Origin: Actinoplanes philippinensis
GTDB taxonomy: Bacteria; Actinomycetota; Actinomycetes; Mycobacteriales; Micromonosporaceae
Direction: 5' to 3'
Assembly (NCBI RefSeq): GCF_900113015.1
Contig: NZ_FONV01000003.1
Location: 558,001-622,000, forward strand
DNA length: 64,000 nucleotides
In this document: piece by piece, positions 55,960 through 63,612 of the stretch
Position numbering within the stretch: the stretch's first letter is position 1
How the letters are laid out: every line of letters begins with the position of its first letter
The notes under the pieces: model-generated
Told to the model about the DNA's origin: nothing
Seen by the model: only the letters and a program-made list of their open reading frames with translations
The model's database searches: none
Program-made: the position numbers and the translations under genes

Positions 55960-56580
55960 TCAGTCGTCCTCGGACTCGGACGGCGAGGGCGACCCGGTGG
56001 GCTCCGACGGCTCCACCGAGTGGGACGGCTCCACCGACTCCGACGGCTCGACGGACTCGGACGGCTCGACCGACTCGGACGGCTCGACCGACTCGGACGG
56101 CGTCGGGGTGGGCGTCTCGGTGGGCGGCACGGAGACGGACGGGGTGGGCGCCGGAGCCGGCTTCACCTTCCCGGCCGCCTGGACCTTGACGGCGGTGTAG
56201 GTGGCGCCCGACCGTATGCCGGTCACCGACACCCGCAGGCCGGTGGCAAGAGCCTCCAGCTTCACCTTCTTGCCGTTCAGCACGATCCGCGCGTTCGACG
56301 CGACGGTCAGGGTCACGGTCTTGCCGCGTACGTCCTTGGTGCCGCTGCGGGCGGCGACGGTGAGCGTCCCGGCGGCCGCGTCGACGGCGGTGACCGTTCC
56401 GCTCGCCTGGAACGGCGCCTTCTTCTCCGGCTTCGCCGGCTTGGCGGGCTTCGACGGCTTCTTGGCCGCCTGCACAGCCGGAACCGGGCTCTGGGCATAG
56501 GCGGCCACGCCGGTCACAGCGGTCGGGACGACGACCGCCACGGCCAGAGCGACGGCTGCGGCACTACGGCGCATACGCAT
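55960..56580 (-). CDS. Secreted DUF5666-like protein with PSESVE repeats
   Basis: A 206-residue exported protein. Signal peptide about 1-30 (MRMRRSAAAVALAVAVVVP, cleavage near AYA-QSP), a Lys/Pro-rich stretch, and a small beta-domain (FQASGTVTAVDAAAGTLTVAARSGTKDVRGKTVTLTVAS) resembling OB-like DUF5666. The C-terminal 60 residues are Pro/Ser/Glu-rich with about five hexapeptide repeats of the PSESVE type, probably a cell-wall-spanning or spacer region; no sortase signal is seen. The ATG at 56580 has GAGGAG 9 nt upstream. Confidence 0.8.
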   Translation of the reverse strand: MRMRRSAAAVALAVAVVVPTAVTGVAAYAQSPVPAVQAAKKPSKPAKPAKPEKKAPFQASGTVTAVDAAAGTLTVAARSGTKDVRGKTVTLTVASNARIVLNGKKVKLEALATGLRVSVTGIRSGATYTAVKVQAAGKVKPAPAPTPSVSVPPTETPTPTPSESVEPSESVEPSESVEPSESVEPSHSVEPSEPTGSPSPSESEDD

Positions 56581-56717
56581 TCGGGAGAACTCCTCAACTC
56601 GGGGGTGATGCCATCCTCGGCGGCTCCGGGTTCAGCCGGGTGCGTCCTCGGTTGCGGATCAGTTGCACCGGTTTTCTCACGGACGGTGAGATGCGCCGCG
56701 CCCCGCGAATGCGGGAG

Positions 56718-56747
56718 TTGACATGCTGTGCCGTACTGGGCGAATGT
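56718..56747 (+). promoter_or_regulatory. -35/-10 promoter of the second Ser/Thr kinase gene
   Basis: A consensus -35 TTGACA (56718-56723) is followed after 18 bp by GAATGT (56742-56747), which ends 6 nt before the ATG at 56754. No Shine-Dalgarno sequence is present, so the mRNA is probably leaderless. Confidence 0.65.
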
Positions 56748-56753
56748 CCTGGG

Positions 56754-58166
56754 ATGCACGAAGTTTGGCCGGACTCGGGAGTGCTGCTCGCCTCGCGATA
56801 CCGCCTCGTCACGCTCCTCGAGACCGGTGGCATGGCGCAGGTCTGGCGGGCCACCGACGAGCTGCTGGACCGGCCGGTCGCGGTCAAGTTGCCGGCCGGG
56901 GACACCCGGGCCGCGCACATGGCCTGGCGGGAGGCGCGGCTCGCGGCCCGGCTCTCCCACCCGGGCATCGCCGCCGTCCACGACTACCGTGAGGCGGTCC
57001 GCCCGGACGGATCGGTCGCGCCGTTCGTGGTGATGGAGCTGCTCAGCGGCGAGACCGTCGCGGCCCGGCTGTGCGACGCCGACGGGCCGGTGCCGTGGGG
57101 CGAGGCCGTGTCGATCGGGGCGGCCGTCGCCGAGGCGCTGGCCGCCGCGCACGCCGCCGGGGTGGTGCACCGCGACATCAAGCCCGGCAACGTGATGCTG
57201 TGCCCCGGCGGGGTCAAACTCCTCGACTTCGGGATCAGCGCGGCCGCCGGCGAGGCCGACGACGACGACACCGGTGTCAGTTTCGGCACCCCCGCCTACG
57301 CCGCGCCGGAACGGCTCGACGGCAAACCCGCCGAACCCGCCACCGATCTGTACGGGCTGGGCGTGCTGTTGTTCGAGATGGTGACCGGCGATCCGCCGTA
57401 CGACGTCAACACCTGGGAGGAGCTGGCCGCCGCGCAGGCGCACGGCCCCACCCCGCTGCCGGAGACCCTGCCGGCCCGGCTGCGCGAGCTGATCCTCGGC
57501 TGCCTCGACGAGAACCCGAGCCGCCGCCCCACCGCCGCCCAGGCCCGCCGTGTCCTTACCCGCCTCGTCCCGTCGGCCCCGGCCCGGCTCACAATCCCAC
57601 TGCCCAAGCCACCCCCGACCGGCCACGCCAAGGTGCTGCCCGCCCAGCCCCGGGTCACCTCCGCCGGCGCCCGGCGGGTCGCCTTCGGCGCGGCCCTGGC
57701 CGGCGTCGCTGCCATCTTCGTGGCGGTCCTCTACGCCGCCAACGCCCCCGCCGACCCGACCGACCTGGCCCAGCCACCCGCCGCGTCCCCCACCACGGCC
57801 GGCGCCGGGTCGCCGGCCCCCAAGGAGGCGGTCGAGCCGACCAGCCCCGCCGCCCCGCCGCCGTCCCCACCCGAGCCCACCAGGATCACCCCCACCAACC
57901 CGATCCTGACCGTCGAGGCAGCCCTGACCCGAGTCCAGAACACCATCGACGAGGGCCAGCAGCAGGGCGAGATCCGCGCCGACGTGGCCCTCGACTTCCA
58001 GAACCTCCTCCGCCTCATCGACCCGGGTGACGACAACGTCACCGACCAGGTCGACCAGTTGCTCGACAAGGTCCGCCAGCGCCTCAACGAGCGAGCCCTG
58101 AGCCCGGCCCAGGCCGCCCTGCTACGCCAGCGCCTGACCGAACTCCGCACCGCCTCCACCCCCTGA
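56754..58166 (+). CDS. Ser/Thr protein kinase with one membrane helix
   Basis: A 470-residue Hanks-type kinase. Kinase domain about 16-272: TGGMAQVWRA, K45 in PVAVKLPAGD, VVHRDIKPGNVM (D141), LLDFGISAAAG (D158), GTPAYAAPERLDG. The glycine-rich loop is shortened compared with the usual GxGxxG. A Pro-rich linker leads to one helix (about 305-327, VAFGAALAGVAAIFVAVLYAA). The outside part is a Pro/Ala/Thr-rich stalk and a helical end domain (ILTVEAALTRVQNTIDEGQQQGEIRADVALDFQNLL), with no PASTA repeats. The ATG at 56754 is fixed by the promoter just upstream. Confidence 0.92.
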   Translation: MHEVWPDSGVLLASRYRLVTLLETGGMAQVWRATDELLDRPVAVKLPAGDTRAAHMAWREARLAARLSHPGIAAVHDYREAVRPDGSVAPFVVMELLSGETVAARLCDADGPVPWGEAVSIGAAVAEALAAAHAAGVVHRDIKPGNVMLCPGGVKLLDFGISAAAGEADDDDTGVSFGTPAYAAPERLDGKPAEPATDLYGLGVLLFEMVTGDPPYDVNTWEELAAAQAHGPTPLPETLPARLRELILGCLDENPSRRPTAAQARRVLTRLVPSAPARLTIPLPKPPPTGHAKVLPAQPRVTSAGARRVAFGAALAGVAAIFVAVLYAANAPADPTDLAQPPAASPTTAGAGSPAPKEAVEPTSPAAPPPSPPEPTRITPTNPILTVEAALTRVQNTIDEGQQQGEIRADVALDFQNLLRLIDPGDDNVTDQVDQLLDKVRQRLNERALSPAQAALLRQRLTELRTASTP

Positions 58167-58622
58167 CCTCCTTCACCCCCGCTCCTCTCCTACCTGCGCC
58201 CCGGGTCACCCCCGCTCAGACATCTCTTCTCCCCCGGTCCCGCCAGGTCTCCCCCGCCGGGCCAATTCCCACCCGCAGCGGTACGGCCACACCTCCCCAA
58301 CCGCCCCTACCCGTCCCGCCGCTTCCCGCGACACCGAAGCCGCTCAAGGCTCCAGCGCGCCCGCCGGGCATATGCGGTGCCCACGGCCCGAACAAACCCG
58401 GTCCACAGACGCACTCAACCGACGAGCCCCACCCACGCTCTCCGGAAGCCGTCCGTCCGAGCCGAGCCACACGCCGCCGGCTCAAGACGAGCCTCGTCCG
58501 AAGGCAGCCGCCACACCCCCTCCGCAGACCACGAGCGAGAGTTCGGCGCGCGCCGTCCAGCCGTCGCGATCAGGACCCCCACGACGACGTTCCCCGGCCA
58601 GCACGCAGGGCTCCATCAATGC

Positions 58623-58770
58623 CCCCGGAAACAACGCCGGACGCCGGCCACGAGAACACAGCCGACAAGCAACGTCGCATCCGGACCCCGGAAACGGCGC
58701 TGGGCTCCGGCCACGGAACACGGCCGATGGGCAGCGCTGCGACCAGGGCACGGAAAAGGCGGTGGGCAGC
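58623..58770. repeat. 63-bp imperfect tandem repeat, about 2.4 copies
   Basis: Units begin at 58623, 58686 and 58749 with exact 63-bp spacing, each opening with a CCCCGGAAA-like word and containing a CCGGCCACG word. The third copy is partial. Copies differ at about a quarter of positions, so they are older than the arrays near 37.9 kb. Confidence 0.7.
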
Positions 58771-58838
58771 GGCTTTCGCCCGAAAGGCGCGGTGATGGGC
58801 GGGACCCACCGCCTGCGTCGCGGTGTGGCCACGGGAAC
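58769..58838. repeat. Dispersed intergenic element, copy B
   Basis: Begins GCGGCTTTCGCCCG like copy A at 38061. It contains CTTTCG-cc-CGAAAG and GGCGG...CCGCC inverted repeats. Both copies are in convergent gaps next to tandem repeats. Confidence 0.6.
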
Positions 58839-58865
58839 CGGCGTGGCCGTACGAGAAAGGAAGGG

Positions 58866-59876
58866 TTAAGCGGAACCACGCAGGATCAGGCGGGTGGGCA
58901 GGACCGTCTCGAAGTCGGACGGCTCATCGCCGTCGATCTTGGCGAGGAGCAGGCGGACCATCTCCTGGCCCATCTGTTCGATCGGCTGGTAGACGCTGGT
59001 CAGCGGCGGGTCGGTGTGGCGGGCCACGACGGAGTCGTCGAAGCCGACGACGGCGACGTCCTGGGGGACGCGGCGGCCGGCGCGGCGCAGCACCCGCAAC
59101 GCTCCGGCGGCCATCATGTCGGAGGCGGCGAAGACGGCGTCGATCTGCGGGTACTGCTGGAGGAGCCACTCCATGGCGGCGGCGCCGGAGAGCTCGCCGA
59201 AGTCGCCGCGGGCGGCCGGGCCCTCGCCGACGACGTCGCGGTAGCCGTCGTAGCGGGCGATGCCGACGGCCATGTCGAGCGGGCCGGTGATCGTGGCGAT
59301 GCAGCGGCGGCCCTGGTCGCGGAGGTAGGTGGCGGCGGCGCGGGCGCCGGCCCGGTTGTCGGCGTCGACGAAGCTGACCGGCTCCGGATGATACGGCCGA
59401 CCGGCCCGCACGGTGGGCACGCCGCGCTCCTCGAGCATGGCCGGGAGCGGGTCGTCGCCGTGCAGGGAGAGCAGCAGCGCGCCGTCGACGTGCTGGCGGG
59501 TGAGGTAGCCTTCGAGCTGGCGGCGCTCCTCGGGGGCCTGCGCGATCATGAGGACCATCTGCAGGTTGCGGGCGACCAGCACCGACGAGATCGACTGCAC
59601 GATCCGGCCGAAGAAGGGCTCGGCGAAGAACCGCTCGCCCGACTCGAAGATCACGAGCGCTATCGAATCGGTTCGCTGAGTGACCAGCGCGCGCGCCGCC
59701 CGGTTCGGGACGTAGCCCAGGGCGTCGATCGCCTCCTGGACGGCTTCCCGCGCTTTGGGACTGACCTGAGCCGACCCGTTCACGACCCGGGACACGGTGC
59801 CACGGCCGACACCGGCCCTGGCTGCCACTTCTTCCAGAGTCGGCCGCCCGGTGGAGCGGCTCCGATCTTGATTCAT
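58866..59876 (-). CDS. LacI-family regulator, CebR/CelR-like
   Basis: A 336-residue repressor. The helix-turn-helix is RPTLEEVAARAGVGRGTVSRVVNGS with the hinge helix near LGYVPNRAARALV. The effector domain resembles CebR/CelR cellobiose-responsive proteins: FFAEPFFGRIVQSISSVL, YLTRQHVDGALLLSLHGDDPLP, RRCIATITGPLDMAVGIARYDGYRDV and VAVVGFDDSVVARHTDPPLTSVYQP. It is the best candidate in the window to bind the operator at 24633-24646. No sugar-transport or beta-glucosidase gene lies beside it, unlike cebR in Streptomyces. The ATG at 59876 has AAGGACGG upstream. Confidence 0.9.
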   Translation of the reverse strand: MNQDRSRSTGRPTLEEVAARAGVGRGTVSRVVNGSAQVSPKAREAVQEAIDALGYVPNRAARALVTQRTDSIALVIFESGERFFAEPFFGRIVQSISSVLVARNLQMVLMIAQAPEERRQLEGYLTRQHVDGALLLSLHGDDPLPAMLEERGVPTVRAGRPYHPEPVSFVDADNRAGARAAATYLRDQGRRCIATITGPLDMAVGIARYDGYRDVVGEGPAARGDFGELSGAAAMEWLLQQYPQIDAVFAASDMMAAGALRVLRRAGRRVPQDVAVVGFDDSVVARHTDPPLTSVYQPIEQMGQEMVRLLLAKIDGDEPSDFETVLPTRLILRGSA

Positions 59877-59967
59877 CGCTGAACCGTCCTTTCCGCGACC
59901 GACCCACGGTACACGTGCGGCCTGCGGCTTTCCAGGGTGGTGGCGGCGCTGCGGCAGAGTTGTCAGG

Positions 59968-60951
59968 GTGAGACCTCACCGCATCGCGGTCCTGGTGCTG
60001 CCGGGCGCCGCCCCTCTGGACGTCGGCATCAGCGCGCAGCTCTTCGCTCCGAGGCATGGGCTGCCCTACGAGTTACGGCACTGTTCGCTGGCGGCCGGGC
60101 CGGTCAAGGGGCGGGACGGGCTGGGCTTCGTGGTCGAGTACGGCCCGGAGGCGCTCGACGACGCGGACACCGTGATCGTGCCCGGCTACAACACTCCGCT
60201 GCAGCCGCTCGACCAGCGGATCCTCGACGGCCTGCGGGACGCGGCGTTCCGGGGGACGCGGATGGTGTCGATCTGCACGGGCGCGTTCGCGCTGGCCGCG
60301 GCGGGGATCCTGGACGGCCGGCGGGCGACGACGCACTGGTCGATGGCGCCGGTGCTGGCCCGGGAGTATCCGAAGGTCACCGTCGATCCGGGGGTGCTGT
60401 TCGTCGACGAGGGGCAGGTGCTGTCGTCGGCGGGGGTGGCGGCCGGCATCGACCTGTGCCTGCACCTGATCCGGCGTGACCACGGGGTGCAGGCGTCGAA
60501 CAATGTGGCGCGGCGGATCGTGGCCGCCCCGTACCGCAGTGGTGGCCAGTCGCAGTTCGTTCCCCGTACCGTGCCGGAGCCGTTGGGTGAGGTGTTCGCC
60601 GCGACGAGGGAGTGGGCGCTGCACCGGCTGGGCGAGCCGATCGGGGTGGCCGACCTGGCCCGGCACGCGGGGGTGTCGACGCGCACGTTCGGCCGGCGGT
60701 TCGTGGAGGACACCGGGTACACGCCGATGCACTGGATCCTGCGAGCACGCATCGACATGGCTCGTGAGCTCCTGGAGTGTTCCGTGCTGAGCATCGAGCA
60801 GATCGCCGCCGAGACCGGCCTGGGCACCGGCGCGAACCTGCGGATGCACTTCCAGCGGATCCTGGACATGACGCCGACCGAGTACCGGAAGGCGTTTGGC
60901 GGAAAACTTGCGGGATCCGGCGCTGCACCGTCTGCCGCTCGTTCCACCTAG
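59968..60951 (+). CDS. GlxA-type AraC-family transcriptional regulator
   Basis: A 327-residue regulator. The N-terminal half is a DJ-1/PfpI-like domain (RIAVLVLPGAAPLDVGISAQLF; the elbow Cys in MVSICTGAFALAAAGILDGRRATTHW), the C-terminal 100 residues an AraC HTH pair (GVADLARHAGVSTRTFGRRFVEDTG and SIEQIAAETGLGTGANLRMHFQRILDMTPTEYRKAF). The signal is unknown. The GTG at 59968 has CAGAGT ending 7 nt upstream and no Shine-Dalgarno sequence. It is divergent from the CebR-like gene and 17 bp ahead of the GAPDH gene. Confidence 0.92.
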   Translation: MRPHRIAVLVLPGAAPLDVGISAQLFAPRHGLPYELRHCSLAAGPVKGRDGLGFVVEYGPEALDDADTVIVPGYNTPLQPLDQRILDGLRDAAFRGTRMVSICTGAFALAAAGILDGRRATTHWSMAPVLAREYPKVTVDPGVLFVDEGQVLSSAGVAAGIDLCLHLIRRDHGVQASNNVARRIVAAPYRSGGQSQFVPRTVPEPLGEVFAATREWALHRLGEPIGVADLARHAGVSTRTFGRRFVEDTGYTPMHWILRARIDMARELLECSVLSIEQIAAETGLGTGANLRMHFQRILDMTPTEYRKAFGGKLAGSGAAPSAARST

Positions 60952-60968
60952 GCCGAAGAATTAGCCGC

Positions 60969-61940
60969 ATGAGAGCTGCTATCAACGGCTTCGGCCGCAT
61001 CGGGCGAAATGTCCTCCGCGCCGCCGCGGGCCGGGACGACGACCTCGAGATCGTCGCCATCAACGACCTGACCGACGCCCGGACTCTCGCGCACCTGCTC
61101 CGCTACGACAGCACGCTGGGCCGCTTCCCGGGAACCGTCGAGGCGGCGGACGACCACCTGATCGTCAACGGTCACAAGATCGCCGTGACAGCCGAGCGCG
61201 ACCCCGCGAAGCTGCCCTGGCAGGACATCGACGTCGCGATCGAGTCGACCGGCCGCTTCACCGCCGGCGCGGGCGTCCACGTCACCCGGAAGGTCCTGGT
61301 CACCGCCCCGGCGAAGGGCGCCGACGTGACCATCGCCTACGGGCTCAACCACGACGCTTACGACCCGGGCCGCCACCGCGTCGTCTCCAACGCATCGTGC
61401 ACCACCAACGCGCTGGCCCCGGTCGCGTCGGTGCTCGACGACCTGGCCGGCATCGAGGCCGGCTCGATGACCACGGTGCACGCCTACACGCAGGAGCAGA
61501 ACCTGCAGGACGGCCCGCACCGCGACCTGCGCCGGGCCCGGGCCGCCGGCGTCAACATCGCCCCCACGACGACCGGCGCGGCCACCGCGATCGGCGCGGT
61601 CCTGCCCCGCCTCGACGGGAAGCTGTCCGGCTACTCGGTGCGGGTGCCCGTCCCGGTCGGCTCGCTAGTCGAACTGAACGCCCTGGTCAGCCGGGACGTC
61701 ACGGTCCAGGAGATCAACGCGGCGTTCGAGACTGCGGCGGCCGGACCGCTGCGCGGCGTACTGGAGTTCTCCATCGACCCCCTCGTCTCGTCGGACATCA
61801 CCGGCAACCCGGCGTCGTCGATCTTCGACTCGCTGCTGACCGCCGCGAACGGCCGTCTGGTCAAGGTCGTGGCCTGGTACGACAACGAATGGGGCTTCGC
61901 GAACCGGGTCGTCGACACATTGACGCTCCTGGCCCGTTAA
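60969..61940 (+). CDS. gap: Glyceraldehyde-3-phosphate dehydrogenase, type I
   Basis: A 323-residue NAD-dependent GAPDH (EC 1.2.1.12), slightly short for the family. Rossmann start RAAINGFGRIGRNVLRAA, catalytic Cys144 in SNASCTTNALAPV, catalytic His in MTTVHAYTQEQNLQDGPHRD, and the C-terminal VVAWYDNEWGFANRVVDT. Asp in AINDLTD suggests NAD rather than NADP. It is not in the usual gap-pgk-tpi glycolytic operon, so it may be a second isozyme with a special role. The ATG at 60969 has AAGAAT ending 7 nt upstream. The LacI gene begins 9 bp after the stop. Confidence 0.94.
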   Translation: MRAAINGFGRIGRNVLRAAAGRDDDLEIVAINDLTDARTLAHLLRYDSTLGRFPGTVEAADDHLIVNGHKIAVTAERDPAKLPWQDIDVAIESTGRFTAGAGVHVTRKVLVTAPAKGADVTIAYGLNHDAYDPGRHRVVSNASCTTNALAPVASVLDDLAGIEAGSMTTVHAYTQEQNLQDGPHRDLRRARAAGVNIAPTTTGAATAIGAVLPRLDGKLSGYSVRVPVPVGSLVELNALVSRDVTVQEINAAFETAAAGPLRGVLEFSIDPLVSSDITGNPASSIFDSLLTAANGRLVKVVAWYDNEWGFANRVVDTLTLLAR

Positions 61941-61943
61941 CCT
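61938..61943 (+). promoter_or_regulatory. -10-like hexamer overlapping the gap stop codon
   Basis: TAACCT begins with the TAA stop codon of gap (61938-61940) and ends 6 nt before the ATG of the LacI-type gene at 61950. It may give that gene its own leaderless transcript. Confidence 0.45.
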
Positions 61944-61949
61944 GTGCGG

Positions 61950-62966
61950 ATGGCGGTCACCCTGGCGGATGTTGCCCGGCTCGCCGGGGTCTCCCCGGCG
62001 ACCGTCTCCCGCGTCATCAACGACAGTGCGAAAAAGGTCAACGAGGACCTGCGGGAGCGTGTCCTCGCGGCGGTGCGGCAGTTGCACTACGTGCCCAACG
62101 CGCACGCGCAGAATGTGGCGCGCCCCCGCAAGTCCGCGGTCGGCGTGATCGTCCACGACGTCTCCGACCCGTACTTCGCCGAGATCACCCGCGGTCTGCA
62201 ACGGCAGGCCGGGGCACACGACCGGCTCCTGGTGATCTGCAACAGCTACCGGGAGCCGGAGCGCGAGCTGGCGTATGTGGGGTTGCTGCGCGCCCAGCAG
62301 GTGCACGCGCTGATCCTGGCCGGGTCCGGCTATCACGACGACGAGTTCACCGAGCGGCTCAACGGGGAGCTCGAGGCGTACCAGCAGGCCGGCGGCCGGG
62401 TCGCCGTGATCGGCCGGCACCGTCTCGTCGGCACCGCGGTCCTGCCCGGCAACGAGGCCGGCGCCCACCAACTCGGCCTGCGCATCCTCGAACTCGGCCA
62501 CCGCGAGATCGGCGTGATCGCCGGCCCGCGCTACCTGACCACGACGACCGACCGGCTCACCGGCTTCCGCCGCGCGTTCGCCGACACCGGCGTCGAGCTG
62601 CCGACGTCCCGCCTGATCTATTCCGACTTCACCCGCGACGGTGGCGCCGCCGCGGCCGGCACCCTGATGGACGCCCAGCCCGGCCTCACCGCGCTGATCA
62701 CCCTCAACGACTCGATGGCGGTCGGCGCGATGGCCACTCTCCGTGAGCGCGGCATCCGCGTCCCCGACGACGTCTCGGTCACCGGTTTCGACGACATGCC
62801 GATCGCCCGCGACGTCACCCCCGCCTTGACGACGGTCCGGTTGCCGCTGGTCGAGATGGGCGAACGAGCGATGGCCCTGGCCCTCGACGACGACCACATC
62901 CCACACGCCGAGCCCGCCGACGCCACGATCGCCTGGCGCGCGTCGTGCGTGCCGCCGCCACGCTGA
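61950..62966 (+). CDS. LacI-family transcriptional regulator
   Basis: A 338-residue repressor. HTH: VTLADVARLAGVSPATVSRVINDSAKKV; hinge YVPNAHAQNVARPRKSAVGVIVHDVSDPYFAEITRGLQRQ; effector domain with ILAGSGYHDDEFTERL, HREIGVIAGPRYLTTTTDRLTGFRRAF and VSVTGFDDMPIARDVTPALTTVRLP. The sugar it senses is unknown; it differs clearly from the CebR-like protein nearby. The start at 61950 (ATG) is preferred to the GTG at 61944 because of the -10-like hexamer. Its position beside gap suggests, weakly, a link to central carbon metabolism. Confidence 0.9.
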   Translation: MAVTLADVARLAGVSPATVSRVINDSAKKVNEDLRERVLAAVRQLHYVPNAHAQNVARPRKSAVGVIVHDVSDPYFAEITRGLQRQAGAHDRLLVICNSYREPERELAYVGLLRAQQVHALILAGSGYHDDEFTERLNGELEAYQQAGGRVAVIGRHRLVGTAVLPGNEAGAHQLGLRILELGHREIGVIAGPRYLTTTTDRLTGFRRAFADTGVELPTSRLIYSDFTRDGGAAAAGTLMDAQPGLTALITLNDSMAVGAMATLRERGIRVPDDVSVTGFDDMPIARDVTPALTTVRLPLVEMGERAMALALDDDHIPHAEPADATIAWRASCVPPPR

Positions 62967-63574
62967 CCCGCCGCCGGCGCCTCCCGACGCCCGACCCACC
63001 GTGACGGGCCGCAAGGCCGCCGGTCCGCCGCCCGACGCCCAGCCGCCTCACCGTGACGGGCCGCCGGTTCGCATCCCGACGCCCGGCCCACCTCACCCGA
63101 TGCCGCGGGCTTCCCGCGTATCCGTCTTTCTTTTCGGTACGAGCCACGCCTGCACGGGTCCACGCAAGAGGCATCCTCACCGCCCCGGGTCAAGCACCAT
63201 GCCCCTCTCACACACCCGGTCGTAGCCGTCCCCCGCCTTTCCGTGGTCCGACGATCTTCCCATCGGGCGTCGCGGCAGTCGCCCCCGCCAGCCGTCGACG
63301 GATCGCGCTCGCCGACAACCGTCAAGACGATCGCCTCGCCCCCGCGGCATCGATGGATCGCGCTCACCATCAGACGCCACGACAATCGCCCGCCAGGCGT
63401 CCGTGAATCACGCTCCCCATCGGGCGTCGCGACAAACGCCCCCGCCAGGCGTCCGTGAATCACGCTCCCCATCGGGCGTCGCGACAAGGGCCCCCGCCAG
63501 GCGTCCGTGGATCACGCTCGCCACCAGGCGTCGCGACGATTGCCCCGCCAGCCGTCGACCGATCGCGCTCGCCG
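62967..63574. other. Convergent gap with a 52-bp minisatellite
   Basis: About 600 bp between two converging genes. The first 290 bp hold no gene or clear terminator. From about 63261 a 52-bp tandem repeat runs up to and into the 3' end of the XRE-cupin gene (listed separately). Confidence 0.55.
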
Positions 63575-63612
63575 TCAGGCGTCGACGTGGTTGCGCTCGC
63601 CATCCGGATCGA
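63261..63612. repeat. 52-bp minisatellite, about six copies
   Basis: Regular units start at 63391, 63443, 63495 and 63546 (51-52 bp apart), with more degenerate ones at 63286 and about 63341 and a partial one at 63261. Units 63391 and 63443 are nearly identical. The last copy includes the final 38 bp of the coding sequence ending at 63575. Read on the reverse strand, units encode PDGERDSRTPGG-like text, corresponding to the real protein end PDGERNHVDA. Confidence 0.88.

Larger units (their letters stand above)
58167..58865. other. Convergent gap with repeats
   Basis: About 700 bp between the kinase gene and the CebR-like gene, which converge. The first half (58170-58560) is C-rich on the forward strand with no gene or terminator that I can support. 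The second half holds a 63-bp tandem repeat (58623-58770) and copy B of the dispersed element (58769-58838). Open frames here are Arg/Pro-rich shadows. Confidence 0.55.

Noticed and set aside
58372..58869. Forward open frame upstream of the CebR-like gene
   Set aside because: Arg/Pro-rich sequence spanning the 63-bp repeats and the dispersed element, no ribosome-binding site, no domain.
63391..63546. CRISPR array in the 52-bp repeats
   Set aside because: Units are contiguous and imperfect with no unique spacers; they resemble a neighbouring gene end.
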